DNA of 8,818 bases, from positions 1 to 8,818 of the forward strand of contig CALGII010000198.1 of the NCBI GenBank assembly GCA_937915485.1. Reading direction: 5' to 3'. Position numbers and translations under genes: made by a program. The notes under the pieces are model-generated. The model saw nothing but the letters and a program-made list of their open reading frames with translations. It ran no database searches and was not told the origin of the DNA. How positions within the stretch are numbered: position 1 is the first letter of the stretch; the number at the start of each line of letters is the position of its first letter. Source of the DNA: an uncultured Ignavibacteriota bacterium (lineage in GTDB: Bacteria > Bacteroidota > Ignavibacteria > Tepidaquicellales > Tepidaquicellaceae). Positions 1 through 6,477 of the stretch are shown here, in pieces.

Positions 1-1163
1 ATTCTTTTCTCTCAAAAGTCAGGATGATTGACGCCTTTACAGGCTACAGCATCGGCGACAGTTCACACGTTCTGAAAACCACGAACGGCGGCGCGAACTG
101 GACAAATCTTTTTACCGGCACTTCGCCCGACGATTATTTCACGGGCATACATTTCATTAACGCTTCGACGGGTTACGTTTGCGGCGGCTTTATGAACGGT
201 TCGGGTACGAGTAAAATTCTTAAAACAACAGACGGCGGCGCGAACTGGACAATTCAATTTCAGAGTCCCACTGAATTTTATTTCGCAATCTGCTTCGTGA
301 ATCAAAATACGGGATTTAACGGCGGGTACGACGGTAAGTTCTATAAAACAACTGACGGCGGCGCGTCGTGGAACGGTATGACCGTTACGGGCGTGACAAT
401 CTGGACTATTGCTTTCGTGAATCAAACAACCGGCTTCATCGCGGGCGACCTCGGTATGCTGCGCCGTACAACCGACTGCGGACAGACCTGGTCATTGATG
501 CCTTCGGCGACGAACCTTCGTATATCTTCACTCTGTTTCACTGACGCCCAGCACGGTTACGCCGTCTGCGACAGCGAGACCGTGATTAGAACAACCGACG
601 GCGGTCTTAACTGGACGTCTCAGCGGCACGGTAACGTTATCGGCTATGAATCCGTGTGCTTCGTAAACCAAAACACCGGCTTCGCTGTCGGCAACTGGTG
701 GGAAGTCGCCACGTATAAACTTATCAGAACAACAAACGCGGGCGTGAACTGGCATACGCTCGCTCAGGGGCAGGGCGACCCGTACTTCGATATTTTCTTC
801 GCGAACGAAAGCACTGGCTGGATTGCGGGCTACAACGGCCTGATTCTCAAAACTACGAACGGAGGCACTACTTTCATCCGTAATGAAACAGGCGTCGCTG
901 ACGGATATAAACTCGAACAAAATTATCCGAATCCGTTTAATGCGTCGACGAAAATATCTTTCACGGTTCCGAAATATAGATTCGTAATTCTGAAGGTCTA
1001 TGACATGCTCGGAAATGAAGTGAGTACGCTCGTGAATGAAAATAAACCTGCGGGGAATTATACCGTGGATTTCATCGCCCCGGGGCTCTCAAGTGGATTT
1101 TATTATTGCAAATACGAAGCGGGAAGTCTCTCGAAAACTATGAAAATGGTTTTGCTCAAATAA
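1..1163 (+). CDS. T9SS-secreted Ycf48/HCF136-like repeat protein (5' truncated)
   Basis: This is the 3' part of a gene that starts before the window. The frame is open from base 3, and the residues before the first ATG (base 24), SFLSKVR, continue straight into the repeat pattern, so that ATG is internal. Seven Ycf48/BNR-type repeats are visible, each with a G-x-G/D segment followed by [KR]TT[DN]GGxxW, roughly every 40-50 residues; this suggests a beta-propeller. The last 85 or so residues (from about base 906) form a T9SS sorting domain: KLEQNYPNPFNAST opens it, LKVYDMLGNEVSTLV follows, and it ends KTMKMVLLK. The motif has Ala where most copies have Pro (NPFNA). The product is therefore predicted to be secreted to the cell surface or medium. 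Ycf48 itself assembles photosystem II, but these repeats are common in non-photosynthetic Bacteroidota exoproteins, so photosynthesis should not be inferred. The ligand or substrate is unknown. Confidence 0.93.
   Translation, partial: SFLSKVRMIDAFTGYSIGDSSHVLKTTNGGANWTNLFTGTSPDDYFTGIHFINASTGYVCGGFMNGSGTSKILKTTDGGANWTIQFQSPTEFYFAICFVNQNTGFNGGYDGKFYKTTDGGASWNGMTVTGVTIWTIAFVNQTTGFIAGDLGMLRRTTDCGQTWSLMPSATNLRISSLCFTDAQHGYAVCDSETVIRTTDGGLNWTSQRHGNVIGYESVCFVNQNTGFAVGNWWEVATYKLIRTTNAGVNWHTLAQGQGDPYFDIFFANESTGWIAGYNGLILKTTNGGTTFIRNETGVADGYKLEQNYPNPFNASTKISFTVPKYRFVILKVYDMLGNEVSTLVNENKPAGNYTVDFIAPGLSSGFYYCKYEAGSLSKTMKMVLLK
75..252 (+). repeat. Near-identical repeat units inside the propeller gene
   Basis: Two successive propeller repeats share an exact 21-base stretch at 85-105 and 232-252, encoding the end of the KTT[DN]GGANW motif. 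A third, partly diverged copy follows near 345-370 (KTTDGGASW). Identity at DNA level, and not only in protein, suggests recent duplication or gene conversion between blades, although the constrained motif and codon preference contribute. Confidence 0.7.
1011..1072 (+). repeat. Sorting-domain DNA segment shared with the gene at 3454-5349
   Basis: This 62-base piece of the T9SS sorting domain differs from 5197-5258 at only about six positions by direct comparison. It includes a 26-base exact run (1017-1042 against 5203-5228) and a 17-base exact run (1050-1066 against 5236-5252). It encodes GNEVSTLVNENKPAGNYTVD. The sorting domains of the other two T9SS genes here are clearly more diverged. Confidence 0.85.
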
Positions 1164-1175
1164 AGTGGTTGCTGC

Positions 1176-1197
1176 CTTCGTTTTGAAAATATGCGGA
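1176..1197 (+). repeat. Recurring intergenic element, copy A
   Basis: The element begins 12 bases after the stop codon of the first gene. The stretch 1176-1195 matches 1808-1827, which follows the next gene, at 18 of 20 positions. Its 3' part, AAATATGCGGA (1187-1197), recurs exactly at 8330-8340 downstream of the third propeller gene. A short GC stem (TGCG/CGCA, 1192-1204) overlaps it, but there is no T-tract, so it does not look like a classical terminator. Function unknown. Confidence 0.4.
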
Positions 1198-1220
1198 ATG
1201 CGCAAAACTGAATTCATATG

Positions 1221-1250
1221 TTGAACAAAATGGATTTCTCTAAGTATAAA
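1221..1250 (+). promoter_or_regulatory. Possible sigma70-like promoter of the lipoprotein gene
   Basis: TTGAAC (1221-1226) and TATAAA (1245-1250) are separated by 18 bases. The resulting leader would be very short, under ten bases before the ATG at 1265, and no Shine-Dalgarno sequence is visible. Group-specific promoter rules are uncertain here, so this is only a candidate. Confidence 0.3.
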
Positions 1251-1264
1251 ATGTAAAAAAAATT

Positions 1265-1783
1265 ATGACCGCTGGTATAAATAAATTTCTTCTGCCCCCG
1301 TTGATGGTTCTTCTGTTCTTTGTCTCGGGCTCCTGCTCTTCGCAGGAATGGCAAAGACTGAATTATTACTATAATTCCGGTGCGCTGCCGCCTCCTTATC
1401 ATTACTCGTATAACATTTCAATTACAAGTGACGGCGCCGGAGAACTTACGTACGTGAAAGGCTATGACGAAAAAGGAAAGAATAAAACTCAACTGAGTTT
1501 TACGCTCGGCAAAAAGCAAATGAAAGAACTTAAAAGACAGTTGAAAATTAGCGGCGTCTTGACTGATAAAATAAAAGAAAGGCCGAACGAAGAGATTCCC
1601 GACGGCGGGCATTCCGATAACCTTACGGTCTATTCTGATTCGGAGCCGCCTGAAATTATCGCTTCCGTTCCGTCCTATCCCGATTTGAAATACGTGGCGG
1701 CCCTGAACAAACTTTATGAATATATTGTATCCTGCGTCCCCAATGAGTACTGGAATGAAGTGAATGGGATAAACGGGGATTGA
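1265..1783 (+). CDS. Small lipoprotein of unknown function
   Basis: The protein has 172 residues. The N-terminus has a short polar stretch with Lys7, a hydrophobic core (residues 8-20) and then SGSC with Cys24, a permissive Bacteroidota-type lipobox; I infer signal peptidase II cleavage and lipid anchoring in the outer or inner membrane. An alternative ATG at 1304 would cut into the signal peptide, so 1265 is preferred although no ribosome binding site is seen. The mature part has a conspicuous GALPPPYHYSYNI segment, then alternating beta-like strands (ISITSDGAGELTYVKGY), a Lys-rich helical stretch near residues 78-92, and an acidic, Pro-rich region around 105-125. I do not recognise a named domain. 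The PPPYHYSYxIxIxxDGxGxLxY pattern resembles small uncharacterised bacterial proteins, but that is a memory-based impression. A 101-base gap separates it from the preceding propeller gene. Confidence 0.85.
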   Translation: MTAGINKFLLPPLMVLLFFVSGSCSSQEWQRLNYYYNSGALPPPYHYSYNISITSDGAGELTYVKGYDEKGKNKTQLSFTLGKKQMKELKRQLKISGVLTDKIKERPNEEIPDGGHSDNLTVYSDSEPPEIIASVPSYPDLKYVAALNKLYEYIVSCVPNEYWNEVNGINGD

Positions 1784-1807
1784 TGATATCGTTCTAAAAA
1801 ATTATAT

Positions 1808-1827
1808 CTTCGTCTTGAAAAAATGCG
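1808..1827 (+). repeat. Recurring intergenic element, copy B
   Basis: This 20-base stretch begins 24 bases after the lipoprotein stop codon and matches 1176-1195 at 18 of 20 positions (CTTCGTCTTGAAAAAATGCG here). It lies in the 260-base gap before the second propeller gene. The only other pattern I see in that gap is a 7-base tandem duplication (AATCGGA twice, 1966-1979). No gene-like reading frame or strong hairpin is apparent there. Confidence 0.4.
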
Positions 1828-2033
1828 CGTGTTCTTGATCGCGGCTCCTGTGATTCCGTTAATCCATCTGAATTATTTAGTAAAGCCCGCTGACTCGGAA
1901 TATTAAATAATCCTGTCCATCCTGCAATAAATTTTAATAACTGCAGCAGACCTTACGTATTGTCGAATCGGAAATCGGAAACTTTTTAATGTCCAATCTG
2001 TTCTGTTTGTAATGGCAATTCTTTTCTAAAAAA

Positions 2034-2037
2034 AGGA
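2034..2037 (+). promoter_or_regulatory. Ribosome binding site, AGGA
   Basis: AGGA lies six bases before the ATG at 2044, inside the A-rich context AAAAGGACAGTAA. It is one of only two clear Shine-Dalgarno-like sequences in the window. TGTCC at 1990-1994 is complementary to GGACA (2035-2039) and could in principle mask it, but the 40-base separation makes this weak. Confidence 0.55.
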
Positions 2038-2043
2038 CAGTAA

Positions 2044-3267
2044 ATGAAAAACACAATACTCCCGTTAATACTCCTTTTTATTGCTTTGCGGTGCGATGCC
2101 GGCTGGGTCCAACAGACAAGTGGAACAAACGCTAACCTGCATAGCGTTGTCTCGAGCCACGGTCAGGTAAACACAGCCTGGATTTGCGGCGATAATGGGA
2201 CGATTCTTTTTACTTCCAATGGCGGAGCCGTATGGACATTGCAAAACAGCGGTACTGTAAAAAATCTTTATGCGATTTGTTTTATGGAACTCTCGGGCGG
2301 TCCCGTGTTTGCTGTGGGACAGGACGGAATAATACTGCGGACGACAAACGACGGAACAAACTGGATGATGGTCCCGTCGCCCACATCGAAGACAATTCGA
2401 GATATCAGCGATTTCAATTTTATTGCGGTCGGTGACAGCGGCTTGATTATTAAAAGCACTAATCAGGGTCTTAACTGGTCTGTATCTTCAAATCCCGTAT
2501 CGCAAAACCTGAACGCGGTTTGCGCTACCTTCGGATATTACGCCGTCGGGGATAACGGGACAATTCTGAAATCCTTTAACGCGGGATTGAACTGGCAGCC
2601 GTTAAACAGCGGAACAATCCAGCACATATACGGCGTCCCTCTGTTCGGAAGCATTGACATCGCGGTCGGCGATAACGGATTGATTCTTAGAAGCACGAGT
2701 TCGGGAAATAACTGGTTTAGCCAGCCGTCCGGTTTTTCAGGAAGGCTGAAGTCCGTAGAGTACTCCGTGAATAATACCTCGAGGATTTATACCTGCGGCG
2801 CTGACGGCAAAATTATGAAAACCACGAACTATGGTAATGTATGGGGAACTCAAAATACCCCGACTTCGGAAGACCTTAATTCTGTTTTCTTCTATCTTGA
2901 CGACAATACCGGATATGCCTGCGGAAACGGAGGTGTAATACTGAAAACTACTGATGGCGGAGGTTCGGTTACGTACTCGCTGGGAACGCGAAATCTTGTA
3001 CCCGAAAGTGCTTCACTGGAACAGAATTACCCGAATCCGTTCAATCCTATGACGTGGATTAATTTCAGCGTGTCTGAAAAAGCGTTTGTTCAATTGAAAG
3101 TTTTCGATATCGCGGGTAGAGAAGTCACCACACTCGTTAACGGAATACGGGAGCCGGGAAAATATTCCCTATCGTTCGACGCTTCCGCTCTGCCTTCGGG
3201 AGTGTATTTCTGCAAGTTGACTGCAGACTCGTACTCATCGATTAAGAAGATGATTATGATAAAATAA
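2044..3267 (+). CDS. T9SS-secreted Ycf48/HCF136-like beta-propeller protein
   Basis: The protein has 407 residues and is complete. Residues 1-19 form a Sec signal peptide (Lys2, hydrophobic core 5-15, likely cleavage CDA|GW). Residues of about 20-305 carry seven repeats, each with a G[DQAN]xGxI[LIM] segment followed by [KRF][TS][TSF]Nx[GQ]xxW-like sequence: FTSNGG, RTTNDG, KSTNQG, KSFNAG, RSTSSG, KTTNYG and KTTDGG. Seven units fit a seven-bladed propeller of the Ycf48/PSII_BNR type. Residues of about 323-407 are the T9SS sorting domain (SLEQNYPNPFNPMTWI opening, LKVFDIAGREVTTLV, ending KKMIMIK). The predicted location is the cell surface or medium. Many Gly-Asp-Asn segments could bind metal or carbohydrate, but I see no catalytic signature. 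It is a paralogue of the genes at the window start and at 7051. Gaps of 260 bases before and 186 after suggest its own transcription unit. Confidence 0.94.
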   Translation: MKNTILPLILLFIALRCDAGWVQQTSGTNANLHSVVSSHGQVNTAWICGDNGTILFTSNGGAVWTLQNSGTVKNLYAICFMELSGGPVFAVGQDGIILRTTNDGTNWMMVPSPTSKTIRDISDFNFIAVGDSGLIIKSTNQGLNWSVSSNPVSQNLNAVCATFGYYAVGDNGTILKSFNAGLNWQPLNSGTIQHIYGVPLFGSIDIAVGDNGLILRSTSSGNNWFSQPSGFSGRLKSVEYSVNNTSRIYTCGADGKIMKTTNYGNVWGTQNTPTSEDLNSVFFYLDDNTGYACGNGGVILKTTDGGGSVTYSLGTRNLVPESASLEQNYPNPFNPMTWINFSVSEKAFVQLKVFDIAGREVTTLVNGIREPGKYSLSFDASALPSGVYFCKLTADSYSSIKKMIMIK

Positions 3268-3360
3268 TCATTGAGAGTTGCTCTGATTGAACATAAATGC
3301 TAGTATAAACAAAATAATGATGTGACAAAACTATCAAAAAAATTTTCCCTTAAGCGCATT

Positions 3361-3391
3361 TGTTGGCCTGTCCTTTTATTGTCTTGGCCTG
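3361..3391 (+). promoter_or_regulatory. Direct repeat TTGGCCTG with 21-base period
   Basis: TTGGCCTG occurs at 3363-3370 and again at 3384-3391. Extended by two bases to 3361-3370 and 3382-3391, the copies agree at 9 of 10 positions. The start-to-start distance of 21 bases equals two helical turns, the usual spacing for cooperative binding by a regulator on one face of DNA. The pair lies 60-90 bases upstream of the next start codon. Operator function is inference only. Confidence 0.4.
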
Positions 3392-3417
3392 AATGAACCC
3401 CGGTTGAATTATTTTTG
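3384..3417 (+). promoter_or_regulatory. Candidate Bacteroidota-type promoter
   Basis: TATTTTTG (3410-3417) matches the Bacteroidota -7 box TAnnTTTG exactly. A TTG at 3384-3386, inside the second direct repeat, lies 23 bases upstream, at the long end of the spacing described for Flavobacterium-type promoters. Transcription would begin near 3424 and give a leader of about 30 bases carrying the Shine-Dalgarno sequence. An overlapping TTGAAT at 3404-3409 is an alternative -35-like box. Confidence 0.35.
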
Positions 3418-3437
3418 CTCAATTTTGTTCTCATTCT

Positions 3438-3444
3438 AAAGGAG
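3438..3444 (+). promoter_or_regulatory. Ribosome binding site AAAGGAG deciding the start at 3454
   Basis: AAAGGAG ends nine bases before the ATG at 3454. This is the strongest Shine-Dalgarno sequence in the window. It fixes the start at 3454 over the upstream in-frame codon at 3415, which would add 13 residues (MLNFVLILKENFK) ahead of a normal signal peptide. Confidence 0.8.
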
Positions 3445-3453
3445 AACTTTAAA

Positions 3454-5349
3454 ATGAAATCAATAATTACTGGCTTTAATATTATACTTGCGGTAACCGC
3501 AATATTCGTATCGGTTTCAAAGTGCGCGAATGCGCAGGAGGTACCCGGTGCATTCAATTACCATTCAACCGTTCCAGGTAATTCACGTACCGACTCGCGG
3601 CAGGACGCGATTCGGATAAACACGAAAAATAAATCCGCGGAAGTTTTCGAAATCGAAAATAAAATTCTTGAACTCAGAAAATCTGGAAATCCGGATAATG
3701 AAATTCTTGCGCTTCAGAAACAATTGGATGCCGTAACCGGCGAAAGCGTTACGATGAACGCTGCCTATTACCACGGTAGTGTTACGCCCGCTTCAATGAT
3801 TGAACAGTTCGACGCTGTCGGTAACTCGCTCATTCTTTTGAAGGCGAATATGAAATGCGTCGCGACCGTTACGGAATACACGGGAGCGACTGCCGGAAGA
3901 ATTTGGGTCGTTGCGGGATTCCAGGGAAATGGCTCGTCGTCAACTCCCGACTCGCTGCGCGTGCTATATTCTACGAACGGCGGTTATTCCTGGATTCCTT
4001 ACGCGAACATTACCCTCGGAGGAACTGATAAACTTAACCTTGGCGACATTGACGTCGAACTGATTGAAGGAGGCGCGAACAAGTTCATTCATATCGTTTA
4101 CGGATTGAGAGCCTCTGGAGGTTCCGGCAAGTGGTTCGCGGGCGGAGCGTCGATACAACTTACGGGCGCGTTCAACGGAAGCGTCTGGGCTTTTGCCTGG
4201 CCGGGCGATGACGCTTCGAAAAGATATTACTGCCCGCGTATAACATCCGATAATACCGTATGGCCTACTGCGCCCTGGGCGTACGTCGCGGTTTCTTTCG
4301 ATTCCGCGGGAGCGTCAGGAAGGGTTAATACACAGAAGTTCGCGCAGTTGAATACCCCCAATACCGTTAATCCTGTCTTTATGTACAAAGGCGGAAAAAT
4401 TTTCTGGTATTCCGAAACAGCCCTGCAGCAAAACCTTTATACCGATATCGCGTTTTTTCAGAGAGGGAATATTGACTCGCTGATAATTTCTTATTGCGGC
4501 GTTCCCGACAGCACGAAAGTTTTCTTCTCGAAAATGAGCGCGAGTGGCGGACTTGTTTCACCGACGTCGCCCGGTCAGTATGCCGGACCTATTGGCGGCA
4601 GCGATCCGAATTTTATTAAGTACGGCGGACGGCTCTCTTCCAACGGAAACAGCAACGGCAGCGTCTTTTTCGTTTTCAACCAGAAGAGTCCGGCGGCCGA
4701 CGGTGTGAAATATTTCAGGACGACGAATTACGGTGACTTCAATTCAATAAACCAGAGCGTCATCTGGTCGGCTTCATCGGGAGTCTCACTGCCTGACATT
4801 GTCGGCGTTCGCAATGCTGCCTCTCATAGGTTCGCGTTTGTCTTAAAAGGCGCGGTGGATTCCCTTCAATATATATCCGTAAGAACCGACGGCTCTTTCG
4901 GAACAGTATCGGGAAGAATGAACTCGGTCGGCTCAACGACGCTTTCTTACGGTCCCGCCGCAGGATTGAGATTCGTTTCGGGAGACAGTTGCTTCGCTCT
5001 GTATTCCGCTTTCGGTCCGGTGAATTTATATTCCGCGCAGGGATGCTCGGGTATTATTACAGGCTTGCTGAACCCGGGAACGCCGGTGAATTTTGAACTT
5101 GAACAGAATTACCCGAACCCGTTCAACCCTTCGACCAAAATTTCTTACTCGGTTCCGAAAAACGGTTTCATCTCTCTCAAGGTCTTTGATATCCTCGGAA
5201 AAGAAGTGAGTACGCTCGTGAATGAAAACAAAACAGCGGGGAATTATACCGTCGAATTCAATGCGTCCGCGCTTTCAAGCGGAATTTATTTATATAAAAT
5301 TGAAACGTCAGGTTTCTCCAAAACGATGAAGATGCTGCTGGTAAAGTAA
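3454..5349 (+). CDS. Large T9SS-secreted protein, main domain not recognised
   Basis: With the start at 3454 the protein has 631 residues. Residues 1-27 are a Sec signal peptide (Lys2, hydrophobic core to about 21, likely cleavage ANA|QE). Residues of about 61-95 are a probable amphipathic helix (EIENKILELRKSG then NEILALQKQLDAV), rich in Leu, Ile, Glu and Lys. Residues of about 100-540 are beta-rich, with sialidase-like Asp-box echoes (LYSTNGGYSWIPY, YFRTTNYGDF), aromatic stretches (WAFAWPGDD, WPTAPWAYVAV) and repeated Gly-Ser-rich turns. I infer a beta-propeller-like exoprotein but cannot assign a family or find catalytic residues. Residues 547-631 are the T9SS sorting domain (ELEQNYPNPFNPSTKI opening, LKVFDILGKEVSTLV, ending KTMKMLLVK). 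Part of this domain is almost identical in DNA to that of the first gene. It has its own promoter-like region and a strong ribosome binding site, so it is probably transcribed alone. Confidence 0.92.
   Translation: MKSIITGFNIILAVTAIFVSVSKCANAQEVPGAFNYHSTVPGNSRTDSRQDAIRINTKNKSAEVFEIENKILELRKSGNPDNEILALQKQLDAVTGESVTMNAAYYHGSVTPASMIEQFDAVGNSLILLKANMKCVATVTEYTGATAGRIWVVAGFQGNGSSSTPDSLRVLYSTNGGYSWIPYANITLGGTDKLNLGDIDVELIEGGANKFIHIVYGLRASGGSGKWFAGGASIQLTGAFNGSVWAFAWPGDDASKRYYCPRITSDNTVWPTAPWAYVAVSFDSAGASGRVNTQKFAQLNTPNTVNPVFMYKGGKIFWYSETALQQNLYTDIAFFQRGNIDSLIISYCGVPDSTKVFFSKMSASGGLVSPTSPGQYAGPIGGSDPNFIKYGGRLSSNGNSNGSVFFVFNQKSPAADGVKYFRTTNYGDFNSINQSVIWSASSGVSLPDIVGVRNAASHRFAFVLKGAVDSLQYISVRTDGSFGTVSGRMNSVGSTTLSYGPAAGLRFVSGDSCFALYSAFGPVNLYSAQGCSGIITGLLNPGTPVNFELEQNYPNPFNPSTKISYSVPKNGFISLKVFDILGKEVSTLVNENKTAGNYTVEFNASALSSGIYLYKIETSGFSKTMKMLLVK
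5197..5258 (+). repeat. Sorting-domain DNA segment shared with the first gene
   Basis: This is the partner of 1011-1072, with about 90% identity over 62 bases by direct comparison. It encodes GKEVSTLVNENKTAGNYTVE. The shared block is inside the T9SS sorting domain, whereas the parts of the two proteins upstream of that domain are not alike. Confidence 0.85.
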
Positions 5350-5385
5350 CTTAAACGGGATAAGTCGAAACACCGTCTCCTTCAA

Positions 5386-5406
5386 AATATATCCGGATAA
5401 TATATT
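5386..5406. repeat. Inverted repeat with ATCCGGAT core
   Basis: Arms AATATAT (5386-5392) and ATATATT (5400-5406) are perfectly complementary across a 7-base loop. The loop region overlaps a perfect 8-base palindrome, ATCCGGAT (5391-5398). The 10-mer ATATCCGGAT recurs at 8438-8447. It lies 36 bases after the preceding stop codon and about 50 before the small membrane protein gene. No T-tract follows, so a protein-binding site is as plausible as a terminator. Confidence 0.4.
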
Positions 5407-5453
5407 CCGTGAATTCCATTGTTGGTTTTGTTTTAATGATATATTTTGGAAGT

Positions 5454-5630
5454 ATGAAAATTACTCTGGCGGTAATATCCGTGCTGATACTCGTGATTCT
5501 GGATTTTCTGGCTCTGCAAGACATTATTAATGACGAGCCCGATCTGACTGCCGAATACGGCATCCTTGTCATCAGCGTCATAGCGGCTATAGGCATTTTT
5601 ATATCGCTTCGGTTCGGAAAAAAAGAATAG
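5454..5630 (+). CDS. Small two-helix membrane protein
   Basis: From the ATG at 5454 the product has 58 residues: MKITLAVISVLILVILDF begins a first membrane helix (about 4-20), then a short loop ALQDIINDEPDLTAEY, a second helix (about 36-52, ILVISVIAAIGIFI), and a basic tail RFGKKE. In-frame upstream starts exist at 5409 (GTG) and 5436 (ATG), but 5454 gives the usual Met-Lys start and compact two-helix layout, with a weak TGGAAG just before it. The loop, with Asp/Glu-Pro-Asp between helices, resembles small membrane proteins carrying an ALxDIxxxEPD-like motif that I have seen in other bacteria; no function is known to me. The basic tail suggests a cytoplasmic C-terminus by the positive-inside rule. 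Gaps of 104 and 127 bases suggest it may be transcribed separately. Confidence 0.75.
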   Translation: MKITLAVISVLILVILDFLALQDIINDEPDLTAEYGILVISVIAAIGIFISLRFGKKE

Positions 5631-5757
5631 AAGAATTGCTCAAAAACTTTTTTATCTGTTTCTGTCCCTTTCACGCATTTTTTCTGTATCTGGAATTTCC
5701 TATCTTAAAAAGTGTAAAACGGCTTTTAATATCATTTATTAATTCAAAATACTTGCT

Positions 5758-6447
5758 ATGAAAAAAATCCTCTTTTTAATTCTGTCTGTTCTCGTTTGTA
5801 CGACTCTGTACCCGCAGGATAAACAAAAAGTGGTTGATGTTACGGGTAACGCTACCATCGAAGTACAGCCTGATATTATGGACTGGGACATTCGCGTGCA
5901 GGACGATTACGATAATCTTAAATCCGCGGTTAACAATAACGAATCTTCCGTCGAAAAAATCCTCGAGTTCCTTAAATCGCAGGGCGTGAAAAGAGAAAAG
6001 ATTTCAACGAGCGGCTTGAGAGTCAATAAAAACTATACCTATTATGACTCGAAAGTAAAGAAGTACACGGTAACCAATTATGTCTGGTTCAGCGTAAACG
6101 ATATTAACCTGTATCAGAAATTTGCCGACTATTTTGTATCGTTCGATAACGTCTACATCAATAGCACTAACCTGACAGCATCGAATGAAATCGAAACAAG
6201 AAAACAAGCGAGAATTAACGCGCTTAAAGCCGCGAAAGAAAAAGCCGAAATGATGGCGGCGGTCTTCGGGAAGGAAATCGGCGACCCCTTGATGATTTCC
6301 GAAGAGCCCGTGTACTCGTATTTCTCGAACACGATGAATAATGTCTATACGCCGGGCGAAAGAACCGAAAGCGATTCTGGCCCGACGTTCAGCAGGGGAA
6401 TGGTCACCGTTACTGCCAAAGTGAAGGTTACGTTCCTCCTGAAATAA
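5758..6447 (+). CDS. SIMPL domain (DUF541) periplasmic protein
   Basis: The protein has 229 residues. Residues 1-20 form a signal peptide (MKK, hydrophobic core, ending near YPQ|D), so it is probably periplasmic or lightly anchored. The mature protein matches the SIMPL/DUF541 family, which includes E. coli YggE: VVDVTGNATIEVQPDIMDWDI is the diagnostic start (VxGxAxxxVxPDxxxxxI), followed by the helix with SSVEKILEFLKSQGV, the conserved ISTSGLRVNKNYTYY turn, a VxN[YF]V strand (TNYVWFSVND), a helical ARINALKAAKEKAEMMAAVFG segment and a closing VTVTAKVKVTFLL strand. Length is normal for the family. YggE-like proteins have been linked to oxidative stress, but the molecular function is unknown. 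No Shine-Dalgarno sequence precedes the ATG. It is 30 bases upstream of the SRPBCC gene and probably shares its transcript. Confidence 0.93.
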   Translation: MKKILFLILSVLVCTTLYPQDKQKVVDVTGNATIEVQPDIMDWDIRVQDDYDNLKSAVNNNESSVEKILEFLKSQGVKREKISTSGLRVNKNYTYYDSKVKKYTVTNYVWFSVNDINLYQKFADYFVSFDNVYINSTNLTASNEIETRKQARINALKAAKEKAEMMAAVFGKEIGDPLMISEEPVYSYFSNTMNNVYTPGERTESDSGPTFSRGMVTVTAKVKVTFLLK

Positions 6448-6477
6448 ATGCTCGTCCCTTTAATGTAAGATAATTGT

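Noticed and set aside
63..920. Two open reading frames on the - strand (63-425 and 528-920)
   Set aside because: They run antisense to the propeller repeats, their residues follow the repeat periodicity of the + strand gene, and no signal or domain is visible.
1823..1906. A 27-codon reading frame (MRVFLIAAPVIPLIHLNYLV...) in the gap before the second propeller gene
   Set aside because: It is very short, lacks a ribosome binding site and overlaps the recurring intergenic element; chance is the simpler explanation.
3266..3288. Possible terminator: AATCA and GAG pairing with CTC and TGATT just at the stop codon of the second propeller gene
   Set aside because: The stem is broken by a 2-base bulge, overlaps the stop codon and is not followed by a T-tract.
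5351..5674. A 107-residue reading frame on the - strand
   Set aside because: It lies opposite the small membrane protein, whose + strand product has a coherent two-helix layout, while the - strand product shows no recognisable pattern.
5640..5690. T-rich runs after the small membrane protein as a Rho-independent terminator
   Set aside because: TTTTTT runs are present but no GC-containing stem precedes them.
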